A stretch of DNA of 42,080 nucleotides from Bacillota bacterium (GTDB lineage Bacteria; Bacillota; Clostridia; Clostridiales; Caloramatoraceae). Under the pieces are notes generated by a model. That model saw only the letters and a program-made list of their open reading frames with translations, was not told the DNA's origin and made no database searches. Positions 1 to 7,617 of the stretch are shown piece after piece (positions within the stretch are counted from its first letter, which is position 1; each line of letters opens with the position of its first letter). Where the stretch lies: the NCBI GenBank assembly GCA_023415335.1, contig JAEZLD010000083.1, positions 1-42,080 of the forward strand. The letters are read 5' to 3'. The position numbers and the translations under genes are program-made.

Positions 1-602
1 TTAGTGGATATGCCAGCTGTCTGGCCTGTTACTATTCCGCTTATGAATGCCCCTCCTGAAGAGTCGATTTTATACAGTTCTTCAGACAGCTTATACCTTA
101 TGCGCACAGGAACAGAGGCTAAAGAAAATGCTTTCTGTTTTTCTATGGCATATGACTGGCAGGATACATATGCATCCAAACCAGAGGCATTCATTGATTT
201 CATTTCATAGACTCTCTTCTCGCGTATTTTACCATTAAATTTCACATAGTCACCAGGTATTACATTACTTTCCCCATACATATAGGCCTTTATTCTGTAG
301 CCTTTGTCCCTGTTTACCAAAGTAAATGCAGTCCCCTGTTTATCATATATCATGCCTTCGAAGTAGTCTGCCTCCTGCAGGCTTTTATATGTGCTGTTTC
401 TTATGTCCGTATTGACCTTCATGCTTAAATATCCAAGAAGCAAGAAGAATAAAGATAAAACCATATAAGAGGCTTTATTTTTTCTCAGAAACAAAAAAAG
501 CAGTGCAGCTAATACTGCACCTACCAGCAGCCATATGCCAGTGGCATATAAGCATATTCCTATAATAAAAATGCAAAGATACGGTAGGACTATTCTTCTC
601 AT
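1..602 (-). CDS. comEC: ComEC-like DNA uptake channel protein, N-terminal part (runs off left edge)
   Basis: Reading right to left from ATG at 602, the frame stays open for 200 codons to the window edge, so the gene is partial. Two to three hydrophobic segments lie within residues 4-65 (for example IVLPYLCIFIIGICLYATGI), then a soluble beta-rich stretch of about 110 residues, then SGGAFISGIVTGQTAGIS. That last stretch resembles the conserved L-x-G-x-x-x-G-x-x-S-G-L-S region that follows the OB-like DUF4131 domain of ComEC/Rec2. ComEC forms the inner-membrane channel for transforming DNA. A comEA homologue lies 7 kb upstream on the same strand, which fits, although the two are normally adjacent. 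It starts 2 bases after the stop of the preceding small gene, so the two are probably cotranscribed. The assignment rests on the N-terminal third only. Confidence 0.7.
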   Translation of the reverse strand, partial: MRRIVLPYLCIFIIGICLYATGIWLLVGAVLAALLFLFLRKNKASYMVLSLFFLLLGYLSMKVNTDIRNSTYKSLQEADYFEGMIYDKQGTAFTLVNRDKGYRIKAYMYGESNVIPGDYVKFNGKIREKRVYEMKSMNASGLDAYVSCQSYAIEKQKAFSLASVPVRIRYKLSEELYKIDSSGGAFISGIVTGQTAGIST

Positions 603-604
603 TA

Positions 605-910
605 CTATTCCTGTATTCTCCTTGAGGTATTAAGTACATCAGGTGTATAGGCCTGGTCTGTGAAAGAATTTCCCAGGTAATCAAGGCATGCTGTAATGCA
701 TATGGTATTATCCCTTTGATTGCGCCTTATTCCCACTTCCTTAGCTCTTCCGTCATCACCGTGGTACGACAGGTAGTTGGATAATATCTCCCCTGCTGCC
801 TCATCTGATATATCTTCATATACCTGGAAGTACTCATCCTCTGAAAGCCTAAGTACAATCTGGTAGCCTGATTCTGTTTTAACCCTGTTTTCAATTATGC
901 TGGATAGCAT
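605..910 (-). CDS. hypothetical protein, 101 aa
   Basis: The start at 910 has a good ribosome-binding site (GAGGTGA, 5 bases upstream). The product is small, soluble and acidic, with no signal peptide or membrane segment. The N-terminal half, RVKTESGYQIVLRLSEDEYF, reads like a beta strand pair followed by a helix. I do not recognise a family. Its stop codon is 2 bases before the start of the comEC-like gene, so translational coupling is likely. No function can be assigned from sequence. Confidence 0.75.
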   Translation of the reverse strand: MLSSIIENRVKTESGYQIVLRLSEDEYFQVYEDISDEAAGEILSNYLSYHGDDGRAKEVGIRRNQRDNTICITACLDYLGNSFTDQAYTPDVLNTSRRIQE

Positions 911-980
911 TTAAATCACCTCATTATTATTTTTGCCCTGTTTACGTGATTTAAACTTATTCATAAAAATATATAAAAAA

Positions 981-1007
981 GAGGACCGACCCTTCAGCCT
1001 AGCCCTC
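981..1007 (-). terminator. probable terminator after the ECF S-component gene
   Basis: On the minus strand a GAGGGC...GGTCCTC hairpin with some mismatches is followed by a run of six T and further A/T-rich sequence. It overlaps the stop codon of the ECF gene. Confidence 0.5.
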
Positions 1008-1517
1008 TATACTAAAATTTATACCGGTTTTCTTTATGGCAAGGATTACAGGTACTGCAACCACTGCACTTATTCCACCCTGCAGAAGATTTCCAGGAAT
1101 GGATGCAAGTCCAACAGGAAGTCCGAACACTAAAGCTTCATACAGGAAATAGCCTCCAACCATTTCCAGCGCACCACAGGCAGTTCCTATTGCAAGAGAC
1201 ATTGTCTTGTTCCCTCCTAAGCTAAGCCTATCTGCAATAATACCGCATATCAATCCCTCCAGCCCCTTAATCACGAATGTTCCAGGAGCATATATGGCAA
1301 AGCCAACCATTAGGTCAGCAAGGGCTGAGCCCATAGCACCCGCAATAAATCCTGTTTTCTTTCCTAGAAGTACTGCTATAGAAAATATAAATATATCTCC
1401 AAAGTTAATATATCCCTTTATGGTAGGAATCTTTATAATCATAGTTGATAACGTAACCATTGCTATTGCTAAAGCACAATATATTAGTGAGACCAGCTTT
1501 TTTGAAGAATTTCTCAT
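999..1517 (-). CDS. ECF transporter S component (vitamin/cofactor uptake, substrate unknown)
   Basis: A 172-residue integral membrane protein with five to six hydrophobic helices. The pattern YINFGDIFIFSIAVLLG followed by GFIAGAMGSALADL is typical of the ECF S-component family related to riboflavin, HmpT-like and DUF1393 proteins. S components bind a vitamin or cofactor and dock on a shared EcfT/EcfA module, which is encoded elsewhere. The start at 1517 is preceded by AAGGAGAG. A 16-base perfect palindrome overlaps the promoter region, suggesting a dedicated repressor. Substrate cannot be read from the sequence, and no enzyme gene for a vitamin pathway lies next to it. Confidence 0.85.
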   Translation of the reverse strand: MRNSSKKLVSLIYCALAIAMVTLSTMIIKIPTIKGYINFGDIFIFSIAVLLGKKTGFIAGAMGSALADLMVGFAIYAPGTFVIKGLEGLICGIIADRLSLGGNKTMSLAIGTACGALEMVGGYFLYEALVFGLPVGLASIPGNLLQGGISAVVAVPVILAIKKTGINFSIEG

Positions 1518-1535
1518 GGCACATCTCTCCTTGTC

Positions 1536-1556
1536 ATTATATTGTATCGATACAAT
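1536..1556 (-). promoter_or_regulatory. promoter -10 with overlapping 16-bp operator palindrome
   Basis: ATTGTATCGATACAAT at 1541-1556 is a perfect inverted repeat. It abuts a TATAAT box (minus strand, 1536-1541) located 18 bases before the ECF start codon. A protein bound there would cover the promoter core. No good -35 box is visible. The regulator is not identified. Confidence 0.55.
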
Positions 1557-1634
1557 TTAAAATATGTAATTACAGATATATAATAATAACTTTGGAGATT
1601 TTGTCAATGATTTTTGAAAAAATTTATTAGAACA

Positions 1635-1675
1635 AGGGACTGAAGCATTTAGTAATCACTAATGCCTCAGTCCCT
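1635..1675 (-). terminator. rho-independent terminator after dacF
   Basis: A long hairpin with arms AGGGACTGA..CATTAGT and ACTAA.TGC.TCAGTCCCT, one wobble and one bulge, lies 11 bases after the dacF stop. A moderately T-rich tail follows on the minus strand. Confidence 0.7.
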
Positions 1676-1686
1676 GTAATTTATTA

Positions 1687-2865
1687 TCAGAAAAGGTTCC
1701 TGAAAAAGTCCCTTACATGCAAGAACAGCTTTTTAAATACATTTACTGTCTTATAGTCATCTGCTGCATAAAGAGGAACCTGAGTTACTGTTCCATCAGC
1801 AGTGTTAGTTATAACCAGGGTACCTATTTCATCCCCCTTGGTTATCTTCGTTGTAAGCTTTGAGCTAATCTGCCCATCCACCTTAAGTACATCGTCCACA
1901 TTATGGAGTACATACACATCCTGGTTGGCTGATGCTGCTATGGTACCTGCTTTATAGAACGGATTATCCGATGTAAAGGTATCATTAGCTGAGATAATCC
2001 TTTCATTAGCAAAGGCTTCTCCTGCATATTGTAGCAGCTTTTCAGACTCCTGTACCCTTCCGCTTTCACTTTTACAGCCTAATACCACCGTTATTACCCT
2101 GTGTTGGCGGTAGTTATCCTTTGATGGCTCCAGCATTTTTGTTGATGCCAGGCAAAAGCCTGCAGCCTCAGTGTACCCCGTTTTCATGCCATCCACACCG
2201 CTGTCATCCCCCAGCAGTTTGTTTGTGGCTGCAAAGCTTTTCCCTTTATAATTAAACGACTGTTTTGAGGTTATTTCCAGAGTCTCCGGAAACTCATCTA
2301 TTATAGTCTTGCATAAAACTGCAATATCATTGGCTGAGGAATAGTTAGTATCACTGCCATCATCAGCAGTAAGACCAGTAACATTTATAAAGGAGGTAGC
2401 TGCAAGCCCCATCTCCCGGGCTTTTTTATTCATATCATCCACCATACTGCCGCCATTTATTTCATATATATCCCTGAGGGCTGTGGCGAAGTCATTAGCA
2501 GATACAATAAGTGTTCCTTGTATCAGCTGTGAGATGGTAAGGGAGTCTCCTTCCCTAAGCCCTATAACAGCGGCTCCTTCAGAAAGATTCCATCCTGCAG
2601 TACTTACTCTTACAGTCTGTTCAAAGTCCATGCCCTCCTGCTTAGCATACTCCATAAATACATAGTATGTCATAAGCTTGGTTAAAGATGCCATAGGAAG
2701 CTTTTCCTGGCTGTTATATTCATACAATACGCTGCCTGAATCCTGCTCTAAAATTATAGCAGCACGACAGTCAGGCTGCTCCTTAATCTTATATGCTAAT
2801 GCGTCAATACTGCTGGAAAATATAATTATAACCACAAGCAGCATGGACAATATCTTGCTTTTCAT
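1687..2865 (-). CDS. dacF: serine-type D-alanyl-D-alanine carboxypeptidase (DacF/PBP5 family)
   Basis: Trims the terminal D-Ala from peptidoglycan stem peptides at the outer membrane face. Numbering from ATG at 2865 (392 aa), residues 1-25 form a signal peptide. The S11 active-site triad is complete: Ser60 in SLTK, Ser122 in SAN and Lys228 in KTG (VDGMKTGYT). A beta-rich PBP5 C-terminal domain follows, and the last 20 residues (FKKLFLHVRDFFRNLF) form an amphipathic membrane anchor. A GTG four codons upstream is in frame, but GGGTGG would then lie inside the gene; that motif sits correctly for ATG 2865. A sigma-A-like promoter lies at 2906-2934 and a terminator follows, so it is probably monocistronic. 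Confidence 0.93.
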   Translation of the reverse strand: MKSKILSMLLVVIIIFSSSIDALAYKIKEQPDCRAAIILEQDSGSVLYEYNSQEKLPMASLTKLMTYYVFMEYAKQEGMDFEQTVRVSTAGWNLSEGAAVIGLREGDSLTISQLIQGTLIVSANDFATALRDIYEINGGSMVDDMNKKAREMGLAATSFINVTGLTADDGSDTNYSSANDIAVLCKTIIDEFPETLEITSKQSFNYKGKSFAATNKLLGDDSGVDGMKTGYTEAAGFCLASTKMLEPSKDNYRQHRVITVVLGCKSESGRVQESEKLLQYAGEAFANERIISANDTFTSDNPFYKAGTIAASANQDVYVLHNVDDVLKVDGQISSKLTTKITKGDEIGTLVITNTADGTVTQVPLYAADDYKTVNVFKKLFLHVRDFFRNLF

Positions 2866-2905
2866 ATTTCCACCCACTTCCTATACACATAAGCCAATCG
2901 TTCAC

Positions 2906-2934
2906 ATTTTATCATATGTGAGAATCTTTATCAA
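2906..2934 (-). promoter_or_regulatory. predicted dacF promoter
   Basis: TTGATA, 17-base spacer, TAAAAT on the minus strand. The -10 lies within a CACAT/ATGTG inverted repeat. A second palindrome, TGTAAAGC-CA-GCTTTACA (2939-2956), lies just upstream of the -35 and may be a regulator site. Confidence 0.6.
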
Positions 2935-2972
2935 TGGCTGTAAAGCCAGCTTTACAAAGAGTTTAAAAAAAA

Positions 2973-3001
2973 AGTATTACCAGCAAAACTCCGGTAATAC
3001 T
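2973..3001 (-). terminator. terminator after tRNA-Sec
   Basis: AGTATTACC - 11-base loop - GGTAATACT, perfect 9-bp stem, followed on the minus strand by nine T. It lies 11 bases behind the tRNA-Sec CCA end. Confidence 0.88.
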
Positions 3002-3012
3002 AATATACCTTA

Positions 3013-3109
3013 TGGCGGGAGCGTGTGGGAATCGAACCCACCCATCGTGGTATTAGCACGACAACACAGTTTTGAAGACTGGCAGCGCCACCAGCCGCTA
3101 TCCACCCCC
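3013..3109 (-). tRNA. selC: tRNA-Sec (anticodon UCA)
   Basis: A 97-nt tRNA with encoded CCA, anticodon loop CTTCAAA, a long variable arm (TCGTG/CACGA stem) and T arm GTGGG-TTCGATT-CCCAC. It lies 53 bases downstream of selB on the same strand. The extended acceptor/T architecture is that of selenocysteine tRNA, which is charged with serine and converted to Sec by SelA. Some stems are irregular: acceptor pairs 4 and 6 are G-U, pair 8 is G-A, one D-stem position is G-G, and the outer anticodon-stem pair is C-U. The 5' end is set by acceptor pairing and could be off by one base. Confidence 0.88.
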
Positions 3110-3162
3110 ATAGGGATTTACAACGTTTATTAGTATAACAAATCCCTGACATTTTTACAACC

Positions 3163-5076
3163 CTATCTTGAAGAAAAAAGCACTCTTTTATCCTCAATTC
3201 TTCTTGTAAGCTTAATATAGTCAAAGTATTCAAGCACAGGTACCGCATATTTCCTGCTGGCACCTATTAAGTCCCTGAAATCCCCAGCAGTTATCTGGCC
3301 ATTTTCCTTTATATATGAAACGACCTTATCCCTTGCATCACTGAGCTTATCTGCAGGAAGGTATATCTCCTCGTTTATTTTAACCAGACTCCCGCTGTCA
3401 ATTAAAGCTTCAAATACCATGGAGGCAGTTTTTAAATCCCTGCCAAAGGATGAAACCACCTGCTGAGGTGATGGAGGCTGGTAGCCTGCGGTGACAAAGC
3501 TTTCATAGATTTCATTTTTAATTTTCTCCTGATTCTGGTCAAATTTAATATTGAAGCCCTTGCTCCATAAAAGACTGGTACCACACTCTATGGTATCCTC
3601 AGACAACAGCCTTAGTATCTCGTCAAAGGTCCTCTGCTTTATATCCCCAAATATCCTGCTCTTTATTTCTTCCTTCTTTATGCCCTGCTTAAGAGGATTA
3701 GCTTTGTGGAAGTCGGATAAAATAGCTGATATCTCTTCTTTAATACTCCTTACCTCATCTGCATGTATATACACCAGGCCTTCGCTTCCAGGAAGTCCTA
3801 TTATCCTCTTCTCCCCCACAAGGGTCTTAAGGAGGCCGTCCAAATCAGGTATACCCTTTCCAGATTGCAGCTCCACCTGGCCTCTTCCAGGGAAGCTCCT
3901 TCTGCTTTTTTTGATTACCTGCTCTATTATAAACTCAGGGTCTCCCTTTTCCATGACCAAAAGCTCATCTATTGTCTTACTATCATGAACCTTATGCTTT
4001 GAGGGTGCGGGGTTCAGTATGGTGCCTCCTCCTATGGTAAGCATTGGAGAATAACTTCTTATGACATATTTATCACCACGCCTTGCAGCTATCTGTTCCT
4101 CAAGCCTTATCTGTATAAGAGCGTCCTCTCCAGGGTTTACCTCATCCTTATCAAGGAGCACTACCCTTCCTAATATCTCCGAGGTTCCATGATATATCCT
4201 TACCCTGTCCCTGTTCTTAAGGGGCCTTGGAGCATCCGTAAGGAAATGCAGCCTGCAGTCTACCATCATAGATGGCTGAAGGGATCCCTGCTTTGCTATT
4301 ACATATCCCCTGCTAACCTGGTCAGTCTTTATGTTGGCCAGATTCATGGCCACCCTCTGCCCACATTCAGCTAAATCTACCGGGTTATCATGGACCTGAA
4401 GGCTTCTGATTTTGGTCTTAAGACCGCTGGGGTATATCTCACAGCTGTCCCCTTCCTTTACTGCACCAGAAATAAGGGTTCCGGTTACCACTGTACCAAA
4501 TCCGCTGATTGAAAAAACCCTGTCCACAGGAAGTCTGAAATCCTCAGTAGTATCCCTGGCAGGGACCTCTTCGGTTTCCTTGTCAATAAGTGCTGTAAGC
4601 TCCTTTAAGCCCTCTCCTGTAATAGAGGATACTCCCACAATAGGGCAGTCCTTAAGGAAGGTATGTGATACCTCCTCCTTTACATCCTCCAGTACCATTC
4701 CATACCATTCGTCGTCTACCATATCTTTTTTTGTTATGACCACAATGCCCTTCTTTATATCCAAAAGCTTTAATATGTTAAGATGTTCCTTAGTCTGGGG
4801 CATTATTCCCTCGTCTGCGGCAATAACAAGAAGAACTATATCAATACCGCCTACTCCTGCCAGCATGTTCTTTATGAATTTCTCATGACCTGGCACATCC
4901 ACTATGCCCGCCCTTCTGCCTGATGGCAGGTCAAAGTAGGTAAAGCCCAGGTTTATAGATATCCCTCTCTTCTTCTCCTCAGCCAGGGTATCAGTCTCCC
5001 TGCCTGTAAGGGCTTTTATAAGCGTGGTTTTTCCATGATCAATGTGTCCTGCAGTGCCTATTATAATATGCTTCAT
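3163..5076 (-). CDS. selB: selenocysteine-specific translation elongation factor SelB
   Basis: A GTPase that delivers Sec-tRNA(Sec) to ribosomes paused at UGA next to a SECIS hairpin. At 637 aa it has normal family length. The EF-Tu-like G domain shows GHIDHGKTT (residues 10-18), DVPGH (60-64) and TKKD (115-118). Two beta-barrel domains follow (about 175-370). The C-terminal 250 residues carry winged-helix repeats that bind the SECIS RNA. Its Shine-Dalgarno AGGGGTGA overlaps the selA stop codon, and the gap to selA is only 5 bases, so the two are translationally coupled. tRNA-Sec follows downstream. Confidence 0.96.
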   Translation of the reverse strand: MKHIIIGTAGHIDHGKTTLIKALTGRETDTLAEEKKRGISINLGFTYFDLPSGRRAGIVDVPGHEKFIKNMLAGVGGIDIVLLVIAADEGIMPQTKEHLNILKLLDIKKGIVVITKKDMVDDEWYGMVLEDVKEEVSHTFLKDCPIVGVSSITGEGLKELTALIDKETEEVPARDTTEDFRLPVDRVFSISGFGTVVTGTLISGAVKEGDSCEIYPSGLKTKIRSLQVHDNPVDLAECGQRVAMNLANIKTDQVSRGYVIAKQGSLQPSMMVDCRLHFLTDAPRPLKNRDRVRIYHGTSEILGRVVLLDKDEVNPGEDALIQIRLEEQIAARRGDKYVIRSYSPMLTIGGGTILNPAPSKHKVHDSKTIDELLVMEKGDPEFIIEQVIKKSRRSFPGRGQVELQSGKGIPDLDGLLKTLVGEKRIIGLPGSEGLVYIHADEVRSIKEEISAILSDFHKANPLKQGIKKEEIKSRIFGDIKQRTFDEILRLLSEDTIECGTSLLWSKGFNIKFDQNQEKIKNEIYESFVTAGYQPPSPQQVVSSFGRDLKTASMVFEALIDSGSLVKINEEIYLPADKLSDARDKVVSYIKENGQITAGDFRDLIGASRKYAVPVLEYFDYIKLTRRIEDKRVLFSSR

Positions 5077-5081
5077 TTAAA

Positions 5082-6476
5082 TCACCCCTGTAAAGCCTTA
5101 TCCAGTGCATTTTCTAAAAGCCTATAATCCTTAGGAAGAAGAGTCCTTACATCCAGAATCAGCTTATCCTTGTTTATACGTGCCACAACCGGTACCTCAC
5201 CCAGCCTTAGCCTCTCTTCTATTGCCTGAGGAGTATACATGGAGCTTGTAAGTGTAACCACATAGGTATCAAGCTGCTCCATAGGCATGGAGCCCCCTCC
5301 AACCTGTGAGTAGCTCTTTTCAACTGCCATCTCAGCCCTATTACCTAAACGCTTCCTTAATGCCCTCAGCAGTCTGGCTGCATCCTTCTTAAGCTCATCA
5401 GGCTTTGTTGTAAGCATTCTAAGTCCTGGTATCTCCTTAAGAGCCCTATTCTCATCGAGATAAAGCTTTAACGTTGCCTCAAGGGCTGACAGGGTAAGCT
5501 TATCTATCCTCAATGCCCTTGTAAGCTGGTTCTTCTTCATAGCATCTATGAAGCTCTTTTTACCTACTATTATTCCTGCCTGAGGTCCTCCCAGCATCTT
5601 ATCTCCGCTGAAGGTAACCACATCCATGCCCTTTGCTACGCTTGACTGTACAGTAGGTTCAGGGCTGAGGCCGAATTTGGATAAATCCACAAACACTCCG
5701 CTTCCTATATCCTCAATTACAGGTATGTTATTCCTTCTTCCAAGCTCAATCAATTCCTCTATATCAGGCTCCTGGGTAAAGCCCATTATCCTGTAGTTGC
5801 TCTGGTGCACCCTGAGTATCACTCCGGTGTTTTCGTTTATGGCATTTTCGTAGTCAAATAGATGAGTCCTGTTGGTTGTGCCCACCTCATGAAGGCTTGC
5901 CCCACTCTCCACCATTACATCAGGAACCCTGAAGGAGCCTCCTATTTCAACCAGCTGTCCCCTCGATACTATGGCTTCCTTTCCCCTTGCCAGGGTAGAC
6001 AGTACAAGCATTACAGCAGCAGCGTTATTATTTACCACCATTGCCGCCTCAGCTCCTGTAATCTTACAAAGAAGGCTCTCCACATGGCTGTATCTAGAGC
6101 CCCTTTCTCCTCTTTCCAGGTTAAACTCCAGGTTGCTGTAGCCTGAAGCGACCCCTATAACTGCATCTAAAGCCTCCTGGGCCAGCACCGCCCTGCCTAA
6201 ATTAGTATGGAGTACAGTCCCTGTTGCGTTTACAACGCCTTTAAGATGGAAGCCCTCCTTTGCTCTAGTGGCATTTATTATATCATCTTCAATATCCTGA
6301 AGCTTGTACTCATTGATTTTTCCATCCAGTATGTTCTTTCTATATCTGTCCAAGGTTTCCCTTACAGCCTCTACAAGCATTGTACGGGATTTATACCCTG
6401 AAGCTATTATCCTCTCATCCTCCAGCAGCAAGTCAACCTTGGGAAGGGATGAAAGAAGTTCCCTCTTCTCCTTCAT
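5082..6476 (-). CDS. selA: L-seryl-tRNA(Sec) selenium transferase SelA
   Basis: A PLP enzyme that converts seryl-tRNA(Sec) to selenocysteinyl-tRNA(Sec) using selenophosphate. The product is 464 aa. The PLP-binding lysine is in TFSGDKMLGGPQAG (Lys293), and NATGTVLHTNLGRA near residue 85 and IEDIGSG near 255 are typical of the family. An ATG four codons upstream (6488) exists, but GGAGG at 6482-6486 then falls inside the gene; it sits 5 bases before ATG 6476, so 6476 is chosen. It begins 25 bases after selD and ends 5 bases before selB, which places it in the middle of the sel operon. Confidence 0.96.
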   Translation of the reverse strand: MKEKRELLSSLPKVDLLLEDERIIASGYKSRTMLVEAVRETLDRYRKNILDGKINEYKLQDIEDDIINATRAKEGFHLKGVVNATGTVLHTNLGRAVLAQEALDAVIGVASGYSNLEFNLERGERGSRYSHVESLLCKITGAEAAMVVNNNAAAVMLVLSTLARGKEAIVSRGQLVEIGGSFRVPDVMVESGASLHEVGTTNRTHLFDYENAINENTGVILRVHQSNYRIMGFTQEPDIEELIELGRRNNIPVIEDIGSGVFVDLSKFGLSPEPTVQSSVAKGMDVVTFSGDKMLGGPQAGIIVGKKSFIDAMKKNQLTRALRIDKLTLSALEATLKLYLDENRALKEIPGLRMLTTKPDELKKDAARLLRALRKRLGNRAEMAVEKSYSQVGGGSMPMEQLDTYVVTLTSSMYTPQAIEERLRLGEVPVVARINKDKLILDVRTLLPKDYRLLENALDKALQG

Positions 6477-6501
6477 ATAAACCTCCATATATAAACTGTT
6501 G

Positions 6502-7533
6502 TTATTCTACAATTATATGCTTTTCCTCAAGTTCAGTTACATAGCCTACAACAGATGCCTTCACATCTTTTGAAGCCATAGCCTCTAAAAGTTCCTCTCC
6601 ATACCTCTCAGGCAGTGAGTATAAAAGCCCTCCTGAGGTCTGTGGGTCATAAAGCAGGTCTATTACATAGTCATCTTCAACAGTAAGCTTTACATCTCTT
6701 TCCGCATGGGTCCTGTTCCTGTAAGCTCCTGCAGGTATCAGCCCCATAGAAGCATATTCAGCCGCACCATCTACAAAAGAAACCTTTTTTGACATAAGAT
6801 GGGCTGTAACGTTCCCACCCTGTGCCATCTCAAGCATATGTCCTATAAGTCCAAAGCCAGTTATGTCAGTGCACCCGTTTATCTTAAAGGGCTCTGCGGC
6901 CTCAGCTGCATATTTATTGAGCTCTGCCATGGCCTTAATAGCCGCATCAACGTGAGCCTTCTCTGCAATCTCGCCTTTTATGGCAGTGTTAATAACACCT
7001 GTTCCAATGGGCTTAGTCAGAATCAGTACGTCTCCAGGCTTTGCACCTGAGTTAGGCATTATTCTATCAGGATGTACGATTCCCATAACTGATAGGCCAT
7101 ATTTAGGCACCTTGTCATCCACTGTATGCCCTCCTGCAATAATGGCTCCTGCCTCATTAACCTTGTCTGCACCGCCCTTCATTATCTGCCCTAGTATACC
7201 CATGTCCATACAGGATGGGAAGCAGGCTATATTAAGTGCCAGTACAGGTTTTCCACCCATAGCATATACGTCACTTAGGGCATTTGACGCAGCAATCTGT
7301 CCAAATGTATATGGGTCATCTACAACAGGTGTAAAGAAATCTATTGTCTGGATGACTGCAATATCAGGTGAAAGCTTGTATACTGCCGCATCATCTGATG
7401 TATCAATTCCTATAAGTAAATTTTTATCATTAATTCTAGGAAGCAGACTCAATACCTGTGATAGGGCCTCCGGCCCGATTTTGGCTGCTCACCCAGAGGC
7501 TTCGGTCATATGTGTAAGCTTAATATTATCCAT
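6502..7533 (-). CDS. selD: selenide, water dikinase SelD, Sec-containing (UGA at codon 15 read as Sec)
   Basis: Makes selenophosphate from selenide and ATP. Without UGA readthrough the frame only opens at about 7452. Extending it upstream gives MDNIKLTHMTEASG-U-AAKIGPEAL, starting at ATG 7533 with AAGGAGGGT 8 bases upstream. The in-frame TGA (7489-7491, codon 15) sits in the S-G-U/C-x-x-K motif, aligned with the catalytic Cys17/Lys20 of E. coli SelD. The downstream part has the PurM-like ATP-binding motifs (GIDTSDDAAVYK, ASNALSDVYAMGGKP, GGHTVDD). The length is 343 aa, normal for the family. A hairpin 12 bases behind the UGA fits a bacterial SECIS element. selA and selB follow in the same operon. 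Confidence 0.93.
7464..7476 (-). promoter_or_regulatory. candidate SECIS element in selD
   Basis: GGGCC-GGA-GGCCC forms a perfect 5-bp GC stem with a 3-nt loop. It starts 12 bases after the in-frame UGA, so the loop is about 17 nt away, within the range used by bacterial SelB. It lies within the coding region, as bacterial SECIS elements do. Confidence 0.7.
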
Positions 7534-7559
7534 CGTGCCTCACCCTCCTTTTCCATCTG

Positions 7560-7587
7560 ATTATAACATATTTATTCATTATCACAA
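7560..7587 (-). promoter_or_regulatory. predicted promoter of the sel operon
   Basis: Extended -10 TGTTATAAT (minus strand, TATAAT at 7560-7565) with a weak TTGTGA -35 at 16-base spacing, about 27 bases upstream of the selD start codon. Confidence 0.5.
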
Positions 7588-7617
7588 AGCGTCATGTTAC
7601 AGCATGAACCTACTGTC

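Noticed and set aside
3000..3263. Minus-strand frame of 87 codons over tRNA-Sec
   Set aside because: It overlaps the end of selB and the whole tRNA and has no plausible ribosome-binding site.
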